Source: Quisquiliibacterium sp. (GTDB taxonomy: Bacteria; Pseudomonadota; Gammaproteobacteria; Burkholderiales; Burkholderiaceae_E). From it: a stretch of 6,017 nt of DNA. Shown here piece after piece: positions 1 through 6,007 of the stretch (positions within the stretch are counted from its first letter, which is position 1; every line of letters begins with the position of its first letter). The position numbers and the translations under genes were made by a program. The notes below the pieces were generated by a model. The model made no database searches and was not told the origin of the DNA. It saw only the letters and a program-made list of their open reading frames with translations. The stretch spans positions 1-6,017 of the forward strand of contig JALRBB010000256.1 in NCBI GenBank assembly GCA_023257915.1. Reading direction: 5' to 3'.

Positions 1-231
1 CCATGGAACAGGCTGTTAAAGAAACTATCCAGAAATCACTGACTGAAGAAAAACTAGATGGTAGTTTGGTTATTGGTCAAGTGTTGATTCGTAACGTTGT
101 GCCTGCCGATAGTGTTGTAGCAAGTGCAAACGAGTTAGTCCGTGCCAAGAACGAACTAAAACAAAAGGAAGTAGAAGTGAAAACTGCCGAAGCAGAAGCT
201 CGTCGTATGGCGGCATTGGCTAATAACAGTT
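1..231 (+). CDS. SPFH/prohibitin-like protein, internal fragment
   Basis: Reading in the frame of position 3, this encodes about 76 residues without a stop. It begins with a helical stretch (KETIQKSLTEEKLDG) and passes through VIGQVLIRNVVPADSVVASA into a charged segment rich in Lys, Glu and Ala (KNELKQKEVEVKTAEAEARR). That order, the end of an SPFH (stomatin/prohibitin/flotillin) domain followed by a coiled-coil helix, is typical of membrane-associated scaffold proteins, which are usually around 300 residues. The Met at 3-5 is probably internal, because the protein appears to start mid-domain and the window edge cuts it. The 3' end is also broken: after LANNSS the sequence changes to GC-rich DNA from an unrelated gene, and the frame then runs through out-of-frame SDR sequence to a stop at 327-329. 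GC is about 43%, far below the rest, so it probably has another origin. The family call is from remembered similarity and is moderate. Confidence 0.5.
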
Positions 232-242
232 CCAATCCTGGG
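225..242. other. Chimeric junction between two unrelated gene fragments
   Basis: Two coding fragments meet here in different frames. The SPFH-like reading (frame of position 3) is plausible up to about 231, and the SDR reading (frame of position 241) is plausible from about 229-238. GC content rises from 43% over 1-240 to 67% over 241-300. No target-site duplication, inverted repeat, transposase or integrase was seen at the join, so a mobile element is not supported. An assembly or cloning chimera is the simplest explanation. The exact breakpoint cannot be fixed to the base because the two readings overlap by a few nucleotides. Confidence 0.7.
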
Positions 243-570
243 TCTGTCCAATGGCGCGCGCAGCGGCCTGACCGGTTTTGTTGCCGGGATCTCGCGCAAG
301 ACCGTTGTGCACAATGTCACGATCAATAACTTGCTGCCTGGCATGTTCGACACCGACCGGCTCAAGGGCACGATCGAGGCTGCCGCCAAGCAGCAGGGCA
401 TCAGTGTCGAGGAGTCGCGCAAGCGTCGCGTCGCCATGGTGCCGGCCGGTCGGCTCGGTACGTCCGAGGAGTTCGGTCAGGCCTGTGCCTACCTGTGCTC
501 GGCGCAGGCTTCGTACGTCACCGGCCAGAACTTCCTGATCGACGGCGGCGCCTACCCGGGCACGTTCTGA
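229..570 (+). CDS. SDR-family reductase, C-terminal fragment (5' end missing)
   Basis: This encodes about 113 residues ending at TGA 568-570. The opening PILGLSNGARSGLTGFVAG is the active-site helix region of a classical short-chain dehydrogenase/reductase. It is followed by HNVTINNLLPGMFDTDR (the conserved PG turn after beta-6), a substrate-loop helix, PAGRLGTSEEFGQACAYLCS, and the C-terminal YVTGQNFLIDGGAYPGTF. The latter matches the usual 'P..R.G.PEE....V.FL.S..A.Y.TG....DGG' ending. Intact relatives are about 250-265 residues, so the N-terminal half with the TGxxxGxG cofactor motif is absent. The canonical Tyr-x-x-x-Lys is not seen: aligned on the helix, the Tyr position holds Ser and the Lys position holds Arg (SNGAR). 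From memory, a beta-ketoacyl-ACP-reductase-like SDR subgroup deviates in this way, so it need not be inactivating. Substrate is unknown. The gene converges on kdgK. Confidence 0.85.
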   Translation, partial: VPILGLSNGARSGLTGFVAGISRKTVVHNVTINNLLPGMFDTDRLKGTIEAAAKQQGISVEESRKRRVAMVPAGRLGTSEEFGQACAYLCSAQASYVTGQNFLIDGGAYPGTF

Positions 571-583
571 GTTCCGGGCACGG

Positions 584-614
584 AAAAAGCGGCGCAGTCG
601 GCAGATTGCGCTGC
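584..614 (-). terminator. Probable Rho-independent terminator of kdgK
   Basis: Read on the minus strand, 18 bases after the kdgK stop, GCAGCGCA (614-607) pairs with TGCGCCGC (596-589). This is an eight-pair stem with one A-C mismatch around a 10-base loop, followed directly by TTTTT (588-584). A GC-rich stem plus a T-run in this orientation fits an intrinsic terminator for the leftward kdgK transcript. On the plus strand there is no T-run after the stem, so it is probably not efficient for the SDR transcript. Confidence 0.6.
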
Positions 615-631
615 ACCGCGCGCCCGGTCGC

Positions 632-1546
632 TCAGGCGAGCAGTTCGCGAACGCGTTGTGGCGTCGGCAGTGGCGCTACCGCCCCGAAGCCAGTCGTCGA
701 TAGCGCGGCGGCAGCATTCGCGTAGCGGGCTGCGTCCCAGATCGAATCTCCGGCGGCGATGCGCGCCAGGCAGCTGCCGCAAAAGCAGTCGCCCGCCCCG
801 GTCGCGTCGATCGCCGGCACACAATGGCCGGCAATCCGCTCGCGGCGTAATCCGTCGCTGACCAGCACGCCGGCCGCACCCAGTTTCAGGAACACGTTGC
901 CGGCGCCATGCGCATGGCTCCAGTCAACCAGCGCGTTTTCGTCGCCGGTGCCGGCCAGCAGCACGAGATCTTCCAGGCTCGGCATGAAGTAGTCGCTGAG
1001 TGCCGCCGCGGCGCCGATCATCGCCCGGGCTCTGGCCAAGGGCCACAGCTTTAGCCGCAGGTTCGAGTCGAATGCGGTGCGCCTGCCCGAGTCTCGCGCC
1101 AACTGGAAGGCCTCGAGCACTGTGTCGCAGGCGCTCGCCGAGATGGCCATGCTGATACCCGATGCGTAGACGATGCTGGCCTGTGCAAGCAATTCGCGCG
1201 GCAGATTGTCAGGCCGCATCCGGCTGGCGGCAGAGCCGGCTCTCAGATAGCTGAACTGGTGGCCTTGCGGGCCATGCGTGACGAAATACACCGCGGTGTG
1301 CGCCGCCGGATCGATCCCCACCCCGCTGCAGTCGATGCCTTCACCCGCCCACAGATGCATCAACTGTCGGCCGAACTCGTCGTCGCCGAGCCGGGTGACG
1401 TACGCGGTGCGTGCGCCGGCCCGCGCCGCCGCGATGATCGCGTTCGAGGTGTCGCCACCAAACCCCTGCAGGTAATTCGGGTCGCCGGCGCGGGTCTGGT
1501 TGAATTCCACCATCGGTTCGCCGATGGCCACGAGGTCGAATTGCAT
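632..1546 (-). CDS. kdgK: 2-keto-3-deoxygluconate kinase (PfkB/ribokinase family)
   Basis: This is a cytoplasmic kinase of 304 residues that phosphorylates 2-keto-3-deoxygluconate with ATP to give KDPG, which an aldolase then splits to pyruvate and glyceraldehyde-3-phosphate. Family evidence: N-terminal LVAIGEPMVEF (5-15); the substrate-site GGDTSN motif (30-35) within PfkB signature 1; TRLGDDEFG (51-59); YLRAGSAAS (100-108) and FDSNLRLKLW (159-168), both characteristic of KDG kinases rather than ribokinase or fructokinase; and PfkB signature 2, DATGAGDCF (247-255), with catalytic Asp253. The length is normal for the family. The ATG at 1546 is preferred because MQFDLVAIG matches usual N-termini and the candidate transcription start would lie about 25 bases upstream. 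A GTG at 1564 would add six residues but almost coincide with that start. Neither has a strong ribosome binding site. It is divergent from qorA, and no aldolase or uronate gene is visible nearby. The specificity is inferred from motifs. Confidence 0.9.
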   Translation of the reverse strand: MQFDLVAIGEPMVEFNQTRAGDPNYLQGFGGDTSNAIIAAARAGARTAYVTRLGDDEFGRQLMHLWAGEGIDCSGVGIDPAAHTAVYFVTHGPQGHQFSYLRAGSAASRMRPDNLPRELLAQASIVYASGISMAISASACDTVLEAFQLARDSGRRTAFDSNLRLKLWPLARARAMIGAAAALSDYFMPSLEDLVLLAGTGDENALVDWSHAHGAGNVFLKLGAAGVLVSDGLRRERIAGHCVPAIDATGAGDCFCGSCLARIAAGDSIWDAARYANAAAALSTTGFGAVAPLPTPQRVRELLA

Positions 1547-1577
1547 CGTTTCCGGCCGCTGCACTGGAAAGTCACAA

Positions 1578-1605
1578 AGTCTAGCGCAGCGTGGGGCTGC
1601 GACAA
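1578..1605 (-). promoter_or_regulatory. Candidate sigma-70 promoter for kdgK
   Basis: On the minus strand TTGTCG (1605-1600) and TAGACT (1583-1578) are separated by 16 bases. Each matches four of six consensus positions of the -35 and -10 boxes. Transcription would start near 1571, about 25 bases before the preferred kdgK ATG. This is a by-eye match only. Confidence 0.4.
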
Positions 1606-1612
1606 CCCGTCA

Positions 1613-1622
1613 GCAGCGCTGC
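1613..1622. promoter_or_regulatory. 10-bp perfect palindrome between divergent promoters
   Basis: GCAGCGCTGC equals its own reverse complement. It lies between the candidate kdgK -35 box (1600-1605) and the candidate qorA -10 box (1627-1632), where a dimeric regulator could affect both genes. In GC-rich DNA a 10-bp palindrome can occur by chance, and no regulator gene is adjacent, so an operator role is speculative. Confidence 0.2.
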
Positions 1623-1626
1623 GCTC

Positions 1627-1632
1627 TATACT
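1627..1632 (+). promoter_or_regulatory. Candidate -10 box for qorA-tcdA
   Basis: TATACT matches five of six positions of the sigma-70 -10 consensus and stands out in an otherwise GC-rich region. It lies about 98 bases upstream of the qorA start. No good -35 box is found 16-18 bases upstream, so the promoter may be weak or activator-dependent, or the match may be fortuitous. Confidence 0.35.
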
Positions 1633-1639
1633 TTTGCGC

Positions 1640-1689
1640 TTCCCGGGGAGTTCCCGGATTGGTGGACCCGGCGCGGCACGGGTTCCCGG
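1640..1689 (+). repeat. Three direct TTCCCGG repeats in the qorA leader
   Basis: TTCCCGG occurs at 1640-1646, 1651-1657 and 1683-1689. The spacings are 11 and 32 bases, close to one and three helical turns. The copies lie downstream of the candidate qorA -10 and upstream of its ribosome binding site. They could be protein-binding repeats or a chance cluster in GC-rich sequence. Confidence 0.3.
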
Positions 1690-1717
1690 CGAATCGATCG
1701 CAACGCGAAGTCCAAAC

Positions 1718-1723
1718 AGGAGA
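1718..1723 (+). promoter_or_regulatory. Ribosome binding site of qorA
   Basis: AGGAGA lies six bases before the ATG at 1730. It is the clearest Shine-Dalgarno sequence in the window. It fixes the qorA start there rather than at any upstream in-frame codon: the frame stays open back to 1259, but that stretch largely overlaps kdgK on the other strand. Confidence 0.8.
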
Positions 1724-1729
1724 TTCCAG

Positions 1730-2698
1730 ATGCCCAAGGCAATTCGTATCGAACAGACCGGTGGTCCGGAGGTGATGAAGTTTGTCGACGTTGAGGTCGG
1801 CGCGCCCGGGCCGGGTGAGGTGCAGGTTCGCCACAAGGCGATCGGTCTGAACTTCATCGATATCTACTTCCGCTCGGGTCTGTACCCGAGCCCCTTACCG
1901 GCCGGACTGGGTACCGAGGGGGCTGGCGATGTCGTCGCCGTCGGCCAGGGCGTGACCGGTCTGAAGGTTGGCGATCGCGTGGCCTATGCAGGCGGCCCGG
2001 CCGGTGCCTACAGCGAGGTGCGCAACATGCCGGCGGCGGTGCTGGTCAAGCTGCCCAAATCGATCAGCTACGAGACCGGCGCTGCAATGATGCTCAAGGG
2101 CATGACGGTGCAATATCTGTTCCGTCGGACCTACAAGCTGCAAAAAGGCCAAACGATTCTGTTCCATGCCGCCGCCGGCGGGGTGGGCCTGATCGCGATG
2201 CAGTGGGCCAAGGCACTCGGCGTGACGGTGATCGGTACCGTCGGCTCCGAGGACAAGGCCAAGCTGGCGCGCAAGTACGGCTGCGACCACGTCATCCTGT
2301 ACAAGTCGGAGAACGTTGTTGAGCGAGTCCGCGAGATCACCAAAGGGGCGATGGTTCCGGTGGTCTATGACTCGGTCGGCAAGGACACCTTCCAGGCGTC
2401 GATCGACTCGCTGCAGCCGTTCGGCCTGATGGTCAGCTTCGGCAATGCCTCCGGCCCGGTGCCACCGGTTGCGCTCACTGCGCTCAAGGGGTCGCTGTAC
2501 ATCACCCGCCCCTCGCTGATGGCCCATATCGCAAGCCGCAGCAATCTCGAGGAAATCTCCGGCGACCTGATCAAGATGGTGTCGTCCGGCAAGGTCAAGA
2601 TCGAGATCGACCAGCGTTACGCGCTGGCGGACGCCGCCAAGGCACATGCAGACCTTGCTTCGCGCAAGACAACCGGCTCCACGGTCCTGCTGCCCTGA
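1730..2698 (+). CDS. qorA: NADPH:quinone oxidoreductase, zeta-crystallin type
   Basis: This is a 322-residue soluble enzyme of the zinc-independent medium-chain dehydrogenase/reductase superfamily, which reduces quinones or related enones with NADPH. Domains: an N-terminal GroES-like domain (about 1-125) with NFIDIYFRSGLY (41-52) and GLGTEGAGDV (59-68), then a Rossmann domain with LFHAAAGGVGLIAMQWAKALG (144-164), whose AAAGGVG loop (147-153) binds the NADPH pyrophosphate. Further shared blocks are VVYDSVGKDT (211-220), GLMVSFGNASG (232-242) and GSLYITRPSL (254-263). These match my recollection of E. coli QorA (327 residues) almost block for block, and the length agrees. No zinc-ligand cysteine cluster is present, as expected. 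The start has a good Shine-Dalgarno. It is probably co-transcribed with tcdA, which begins 10 bases after its TGA. The physiological substrate cannot be read from sequence. Confidence 0.93.
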   Translation: MPKAIRIEQTGGPEVMKFVDVEVGAPGPGEVQVRHKAIGLNFIDIYFRSGLYPSPLPAGLGTEGAGDVVAVGQGVTGLKVGDRVAYAGGPAGAYSEVRNMPAAVLVKLPKSISYETGAAMMLKGMTVQYLFRRTYKLQKGQTILFHAAAGGVGLIAMQWAKALGVTVIGTVGSEDKAKLARKYGCDHVILYKSENVVERVREITKGAMVPVVYDSVGKDTFQASIDSLQPFGLMVSFGNASGPVPPVALTALKGSLYITRPSLMAHIASRSNLEEISGDLIKMVSSGKVKIEIDQRYALADAAKAHADLASRKTTGSTVLLP

Positions 2699-2708
2699 GC
2701 GTCACAAG

Positions 2709-3533
2709 ATGACGGCGAGCGCAGGCGGTCAGGTGAGCGAAGTTCCTGGCCTTGCGCCGCCGTCCTGCGCGGCAGACGGGGAGACACCCGGGGAGCGCCG
2801 CTTCGGCGGCGTTGCCCGGTTGCTCGGCGATGATGCGCTGGCCAGGCTGGCAGCGAGCCATGTCGTCGTCGTCGGGATCGGCGGAGTCGGTTCCTGGTGT
2901 GCGGAGGCCCTGGCGCGCAGCGGCATCGGTGCGCTCACCCTGGTCGATCTGGATCATGTCGCGGAGTCCAACATCAACCGGCAGATCCACGCGCTTAACT
3001 CCACGCTCGGCGCCGCCAAGGCGCAGACGATGGCGGCGCGAATCGCCCAGATTTCACCGGCCTGTCAGGTGCATGTGGTCGACGACTTCATCACGCCGGA
3101 GAATGCCGCTGAATTGCTCCCGGGCGATGCCATCCTTGTCGATGCGATCGATCAGCCGCGTGCGAAGGCCGCGATGATCGCAGTCGCGGTGTCGCGCGGA
3201 CAATCCCTGGTGGTGTGCGGGGCGGCTGGCGGCGTTGCCGACGGTCTGGGTCTGACGCGCGGTGATCTCGCGCACACCCGCGGCGACCCCTTGCTCGCAT
3301 CGGTGCGGGCACGCTTGAGGCGCAACCACGGGTTTACCCGTGAACTGAAGCGGGCATTCAAGGTGGATGCGCTTTATTTTCCGCATCAGCGAGCGGCTCG
3401 CGGATCGATGTCTGCTGAGGCAGGCTCGCCGCTGGCTTGCGCCGGTTACGGATCGATCGTGACGGTCACCGCAGCAATGGGTTTGGCGGCCGCCGGGCTT
3501 GCGATCGAGATGGCGATACGCAAGCGGCGTTGA
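2709..3533 (+). CDS. tcdA: tRNA threonylcarbamoyladenosine dehydratase (E1-like/ThiF fold)
   Basis: This 274-residue ATP-dependent enzyme converts t6A37 of ANN-decoding tRNAs to the cyclic ct6A form. In E. coli it works with the CsdA/CsdE sulfur-transfer pair, neither of which is seen here. Motifs: ERRFGGVARLLG (29-40), the typical family opening; nucleotide-binding VVVVGIGGVGSW (52-63); VDLDHVAESNINRQ (79-92) with the E1-like Asp82 and Arg91 region; Lys104; DDFITPENA (125-133); DAIDQPRAKAAMI (145-157); and the C-terminal CAGYGSIVTVTAAMG (244-258). The E. coli protein is 268 residues. The region usually reading like VxCVFSxE is altered to VDALYFPHQ (219-227). The ATG at 2709 has only a weak Shine-Dalgarno. 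A GTG at 2733 is an alternative, and the first ~28 residues are not conserved. The gene follows qorA by 10 bases and ends 16 bases from the convergent transporter gene. Confidence 0.92.
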   Translation: MTASAGGQVSEVPGLAPPSCAADGETPGERRFGGVARLLGDDALARLAASHVVVVGIGGVGSWCAEALARSGIGALTLVDLDHVAESNINRQIHALNSTLGAAKAQTMAARIAQISPACQVHVVDDFITPENAAELLPGDAILVDAIDQPRAKAAMIAVAVSRGQSLVVCGAAGGVADGLGLTRGDLAHTRGDPLLASVRARLRRNHGFTRELKRAFKVDALYFPHQRAARGSMSAEAGSPLACAGYGSIVTVTAAMGLAAAGLAIEMAIRKRR

Positions 3534-3540
3534 TCGAGTC

Positions 3541-3563
3541 CCGTGACGCTTATCGGCGTCCGG
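3541..3563. terminator. Bulged hairpin at the tcdA/transporter convergent junction
   Basis: CCG-T-GACGC (3541-3549) pairs with GCGTCCGG (3556-3563), giving eight base pairs with one bulged T and a six-base TTATCG loop. It sits between two converging genes and overlaps the last codons of the transporter gene. No T-run follows on either strand, so it is at best a weak or Rho-assisted bidirectional terminator. Confidence 0.3.
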
Positions 3564-4455
3564 TGGTCAGAACAATGATGGCCGCGATCACGATGGCGCC
3601 GCCTGCAAGCTGGATCGGCGCAATGTGTTGTTCGAGCACGATCCAACCGAGCAAGAGAGCCGCCACAGGCTCGAAGTTCAGAATCGCCGCATTGTTGACC
3701 GCTCCGAGTCGTGGCAGCAGGGTGAACAATCCGGTGATGGCGGTGCCGTACAGAATCGTGAGCGAAACAAGACCTAGCCATCCGGTCGGATCGGCGGGCA
3801 GTTGCAGCCCGCCTCGGCCGACGGAGACCAGCAAGGAGACGACACCGACCACCGACATCAGGATCATCGTTCTTAGTCGACCGTCCAGCGTCGGCAACCA
3901 GCGCGTGGTCAACATCAGCGCGGTGCCAAACGACAGTGAGGCAGCGGCCGCGAACGCGATTCCACCCAACATGGATGCTTGCACTTGCGTCGCATCCGAA
4001 CTCCATCCGAAGGCATCCAGGGCAATCGCCAGGCCGCTCAGCGCGACCGGCATCGCGACCAAGGCCCTTAGGTCCGGGCGTTCGCCGCCGGTCAGCCAGG
4101 ACAGCAGGCCCAGCACGATCGGAAAGGTGTTGAACACCAGCAGGGCCAATGCCACCGGGATGCGCGCGACCGCCGAGTACAGGCAAAGGCTCTGCACCGA
4201 CACGAGAAGTCCGACGATGATCGCCCTGCCCAAGGTGGCCCGGGGCAGGCGCAGCGAAGAGCCGGTGGCGCGCAGCAGCAGGAAGACCACGAGTGCGGTT
4301 GCACTCGCGCGCACTGTCACTGCGAGGCTGATGCCGGTGCCATGATCGAATGCGAGTCGGGCCGCGACATGATTGCCGCCCATCAGTATTGCAATCCCCA
4401 ACAGCAGTAGCACGCCACGTAGCTGATGGCGGATGGCCAGGGGCTTAGCCGGCAT
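3550..4455 (-). CDS. EamA/DMT-superfamily transporter
   Basis: This 301-residue inner-membrane protein belongs to the drug/metabolite transporter superfamily, with the usual ten-helix architecture made of two EamA repeats (about 13-145 and 162-296). Hydrophobic segments include GVLLLLGIAILMGGNHVAAR (14-33), LAVTVRASATALVVFLLL (44-61), AIIVGLLVSVQSLCLYSA (78-95), VALALLVFNTFPIVLGLLSW (101-120), a long Ala-rich stretch at 162-182, MILMSVVGVVSLLVSV (197-212), and the last pair FEPVAALLLGWIVLEQ (261-276) and IQLAGGAIVIAAIIVLTTG (281-299). The NNAAILNFEP segment (254-263) before the ninth helix is a common feature of these exporters. Substrate cannot be predicted; members export amino acids, metabolites or drugs. 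The ATG at 4455 is chosen because an upstream extension would encode Cys- and Arg-rich residues that are only the other frame of the preceding gene. It starts 10 bases after that gene's stop, so translational coupling is likely, and there is no clear Shine-Dalgarno. Confidence 0.88.
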   Translation of the reverse strand: MPAKPLAIRHQLRGVLLLLGIAILMGGNHVAARLAFDHGTGISLAVTVRASATALVVFLLLRATGSSLRLPRATLGRAIIVGLLVSVQSLCLYSAVARIPVALALLVFNTFPIVLGLLSWLTGGERPDLRALVAMPVALSGLAIALDAFGWSSDATQVQASMLGGIAFAAAASLSFGTALMLTTRWLPTLDGRLRTMILMSVVGVVSLLVSVGRGGLQLPADPTGWLGLVSLTILYGTAITGLFTLLPRLGAVNNAAILNFEPVAALLLGWIVLEQHIAPIQLAGGAIVIAAIIVLTTGRR

Positions 4456-4465
4456 CTGCAGGGAT

Positions 4466-6007
4466 TTAGCGTTCGCCGCGGCGCAGCAAGCCGAGCAATG
4501 CGGCCAGCGGCAGCGCCGAGCGCGCCGCGAATGGCATCCGCCACATGCCACCGTGATTCGCGCCTTGCATCAATAAGGCTGATGGATCCTCGAGTGGCAA
4601 GGCCGGATTTGCCAGCGACTCGTCGCTGCGCAGGTCGTAGACCAGCAGCGCGGCCATCAGCGCGCTGGTGGTCGCGGGATCGAAGCCTTCGACCCCGAAC
4701 AGGTGCGCGCCGCCGAATGCAGCCTTGAGCGCCGGGTTTCGAATGACTGAATGCGACATCGTCGATGGCGCGACATTGATCGAGACGCGCCGTCCGTCGG
4801 CTCGTGCACTCAGTGCTCGCCATTGCTGAATGCGCTTGGCCAGTGCGTAGTTCACGCCCTGCTGGATCACAAGGCTGTCGCAAATGGATGGCAGCTCTGC
4901 GGACTGCGCTGTCATCTTGCTGGTGACGTCAGCGGTCAGCGGATAGTTCGGTTGCAGAAGTCGGCCGCCGCTTAGCAACTGCAGGGGCCACTGCCACAAC
5001 CGCGCGCCAAGACCGCGAGCGTCGTAGGCATCGCGCGAGGCACTGACCGCTGCGGCCGGCACCCGGTAGACATCTGACGGTGTTGCCAGCATCGACAAGC
5101 TCAGGTCGGGACGCTGCGCGAGCAGCTCCGCGGTGAGCCAGTCCATCGCTGCGCTGACCCGGACATGATCAGCGCCGTCCAGATAGGCGTATGCGCCGAT
5201 CATCATCGGGCCCGCTTGAGGCGTAATCCAGTCGAGCAGCTCAGGCAGGTCGGTCAGCAGGTTCGCGCCCGGATGCTGCTGCCGGCCATGCCGCATCGGT
5301 AGCAGCAGCGTGGCGTTGCCGCGGCGTGCCAGTTTTTCGAATCGCCGCCAACTGCGTTCGGTTGGCAGATCGATCGCGAGGATGCGTGCTCGCCAGCCGG
5401 ACAGCCACGCCAGCGGACCCACCTCGGAGCTGGAACCCAGCAACGCGAAACACTGGTCGGAAAGGTCGAGCCAGTCGGGATTGGCCAGCACCGTGCGTAC
5501 CGCGTGCGCGTGCGAGGGTTCGATGATCCCGCGGCGCTCCCAGTGGTCCAGCTGCCGGGCGAGCCGGTCGCCCGACAGCATTTCGTCGCCAAGCGGAATC
5601 TGCAAGGGCCTTGGCGCGCAGTCGCCATCCCCGGTTAGCGATTCGGTCGCAAACGGTTCGTTGCGTGCGAGCGTGGCGAGCGACGCCAGCGCGCATTCAC
5701 GACCGTCGCGCACGAAACGCAAGCGCGTATGCAAGGCGTCCAGGCCAGCATGCGCAGCTGCAATCGTTGCCTGTGTGCCGGCGCGGTGCGATTCGACGAG
5801 CAGGGCTCGAAGGTGGGCCGGGTAATGCCGGTGCCAGTGCGGATCCTGTTCAAGCGCTTGCGCCGCGGGTGCCGACAACTCGGCGATGGCCCTAGCGAAG
5901 ACTTCGGCCGACAGCCTTGCTGAACTGCGTCGACCTTGCGCATCAGTTGCGAAGACCACACCGCGATCATCGGCAGGGCTGCTTCGCCGAGGCTTGCGCC
6001 GGCGCAT
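4466..6007 (-). CDS. Conserved protein of unknown function with Rossmann-like segment
   Basis: This encodes 513 residues, and the frame stays open to the window edge, so it may be longer; the ATG at 6007 is a provisional start. I cannot assign a function. The first ~100 residues are basic, then Ala-rich and helical. LARNEPFATESLTGDGDC (113-130) leads into a helical region, then CFALLGSSSEVGP (186-198) and ARILAIDLP (207-215). The strand, Gly/Ser-rich turn, helix and strand ending in Asp213 resemble a Rossmann nucleotide- or SAM-binding unit. TDLPELLDWI, MMIGAYAYLDGADHVRVSAAMDWL (268-291) and LSMLATPSDVYRVP (304-317) follow. The C-terminal half has NVAPSTMSHSVIRN (411-424), FGVEGFDPATTSALMAALLVYDL (437-459) and GANHGGMWRMPFAARSALPLAALLG (482-506). 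I recall similar blocks in uncharacterised bacterial and plant proteins, but could not check this. No signal peptide or clear membrane helix is seen. It probably shares an operon with the downstream transporter. Confidence 0.75.
   Translation of the reverse strand: MRRRKPRRSSPADDRGVVFATDAQGRRSSARLSAEVFARAIAELSAPAAQALEQDPHWHRHYPAHLRALLVESHRAGTQATIAAAHAGLDALHTRLRFVRDGRECALASLATLARNEPFATESLTGDGDCAPRPLQIPLGDEMLSGDRLARQLDHWERRGIIEPSHAHAVRTVLANPDWLDLSDQCFALLGSSSEVGPLAWLSGWRARILAIDLPTERSWRRFEKLARRGNATLLLPMRHGRQQHPGANLLTDLPELLDWITPQAGPMMIGAYAYLDGADHVRVSAAMDWLTAELLAQRPDLSLSMLATPSDVYRVPAAAVSASRDAYDARGLGARLWQWPLQLLSGGRLLQPNYPLTADVTSKMTAQSAELPSICDSLVIQQGVNYALAKRIQQWRALSARADGRRVSINVAPSTMSHSVIRNPALKAAFGGAHLFGVEGFDPATTSALMAALLVYDLRSDESLANPALPLEDPSALLMQGANHGGMWRMPFAARSALPLAALLGLLRRGER

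Noticed and set aside
1..240. Insertion sequence or integrated element end at the low-GC segment
   Set aside because: No transposase, integrase, terminal inverted repeat, direct repeat or tRNA end is visible at the boundary. The fragment itself encodes a housekeeping-type membrane scaffold protein.
3..329. A complete 108-residue protein from 3 to 329
   Set aside because: The first ~76 residues are an SPFH fragment and the remainder is an out-of-frame reading of the SDR gene. It is a junction product, not a natural gene.
1259..1729. A 157-codon N-terminal extension in frame with qorA
   Set aside because: Most of it lies antisense to kdgK, the peptide is Arg-rich and unlike any quinone reductase N-terminus, and a strong AGGAGA site directly precedes the ATG at 1730.
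1895..2647. A 250-codon minus-strand open frame opposite qorA
   Set aside because: It is rich in His, Arg and Asp and lacks a domain pattern. It is the mirror of the well-supported qorA frame.
3437..4345. A 302-codon plus-strand open frame opposite the transporter gene
   Set aside because: Its product is low-complexity, rich in Ser, Arg, Thr and Pro, with no recognisable motif. The opposite strand encodes a clear ten-helix EamA protein. Long antisense frames are common in GC-rich DNA.
4456..4551. A 32-residue N-terminal extension of the transporter
   Set aside because: The Cys- and Arg-rich residues are a shifted reading of the upstream gene's C-terminus (GLLRRGER), whose frame is supported. 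Starting at 4455 gives the normal EamA length and N-terminus.
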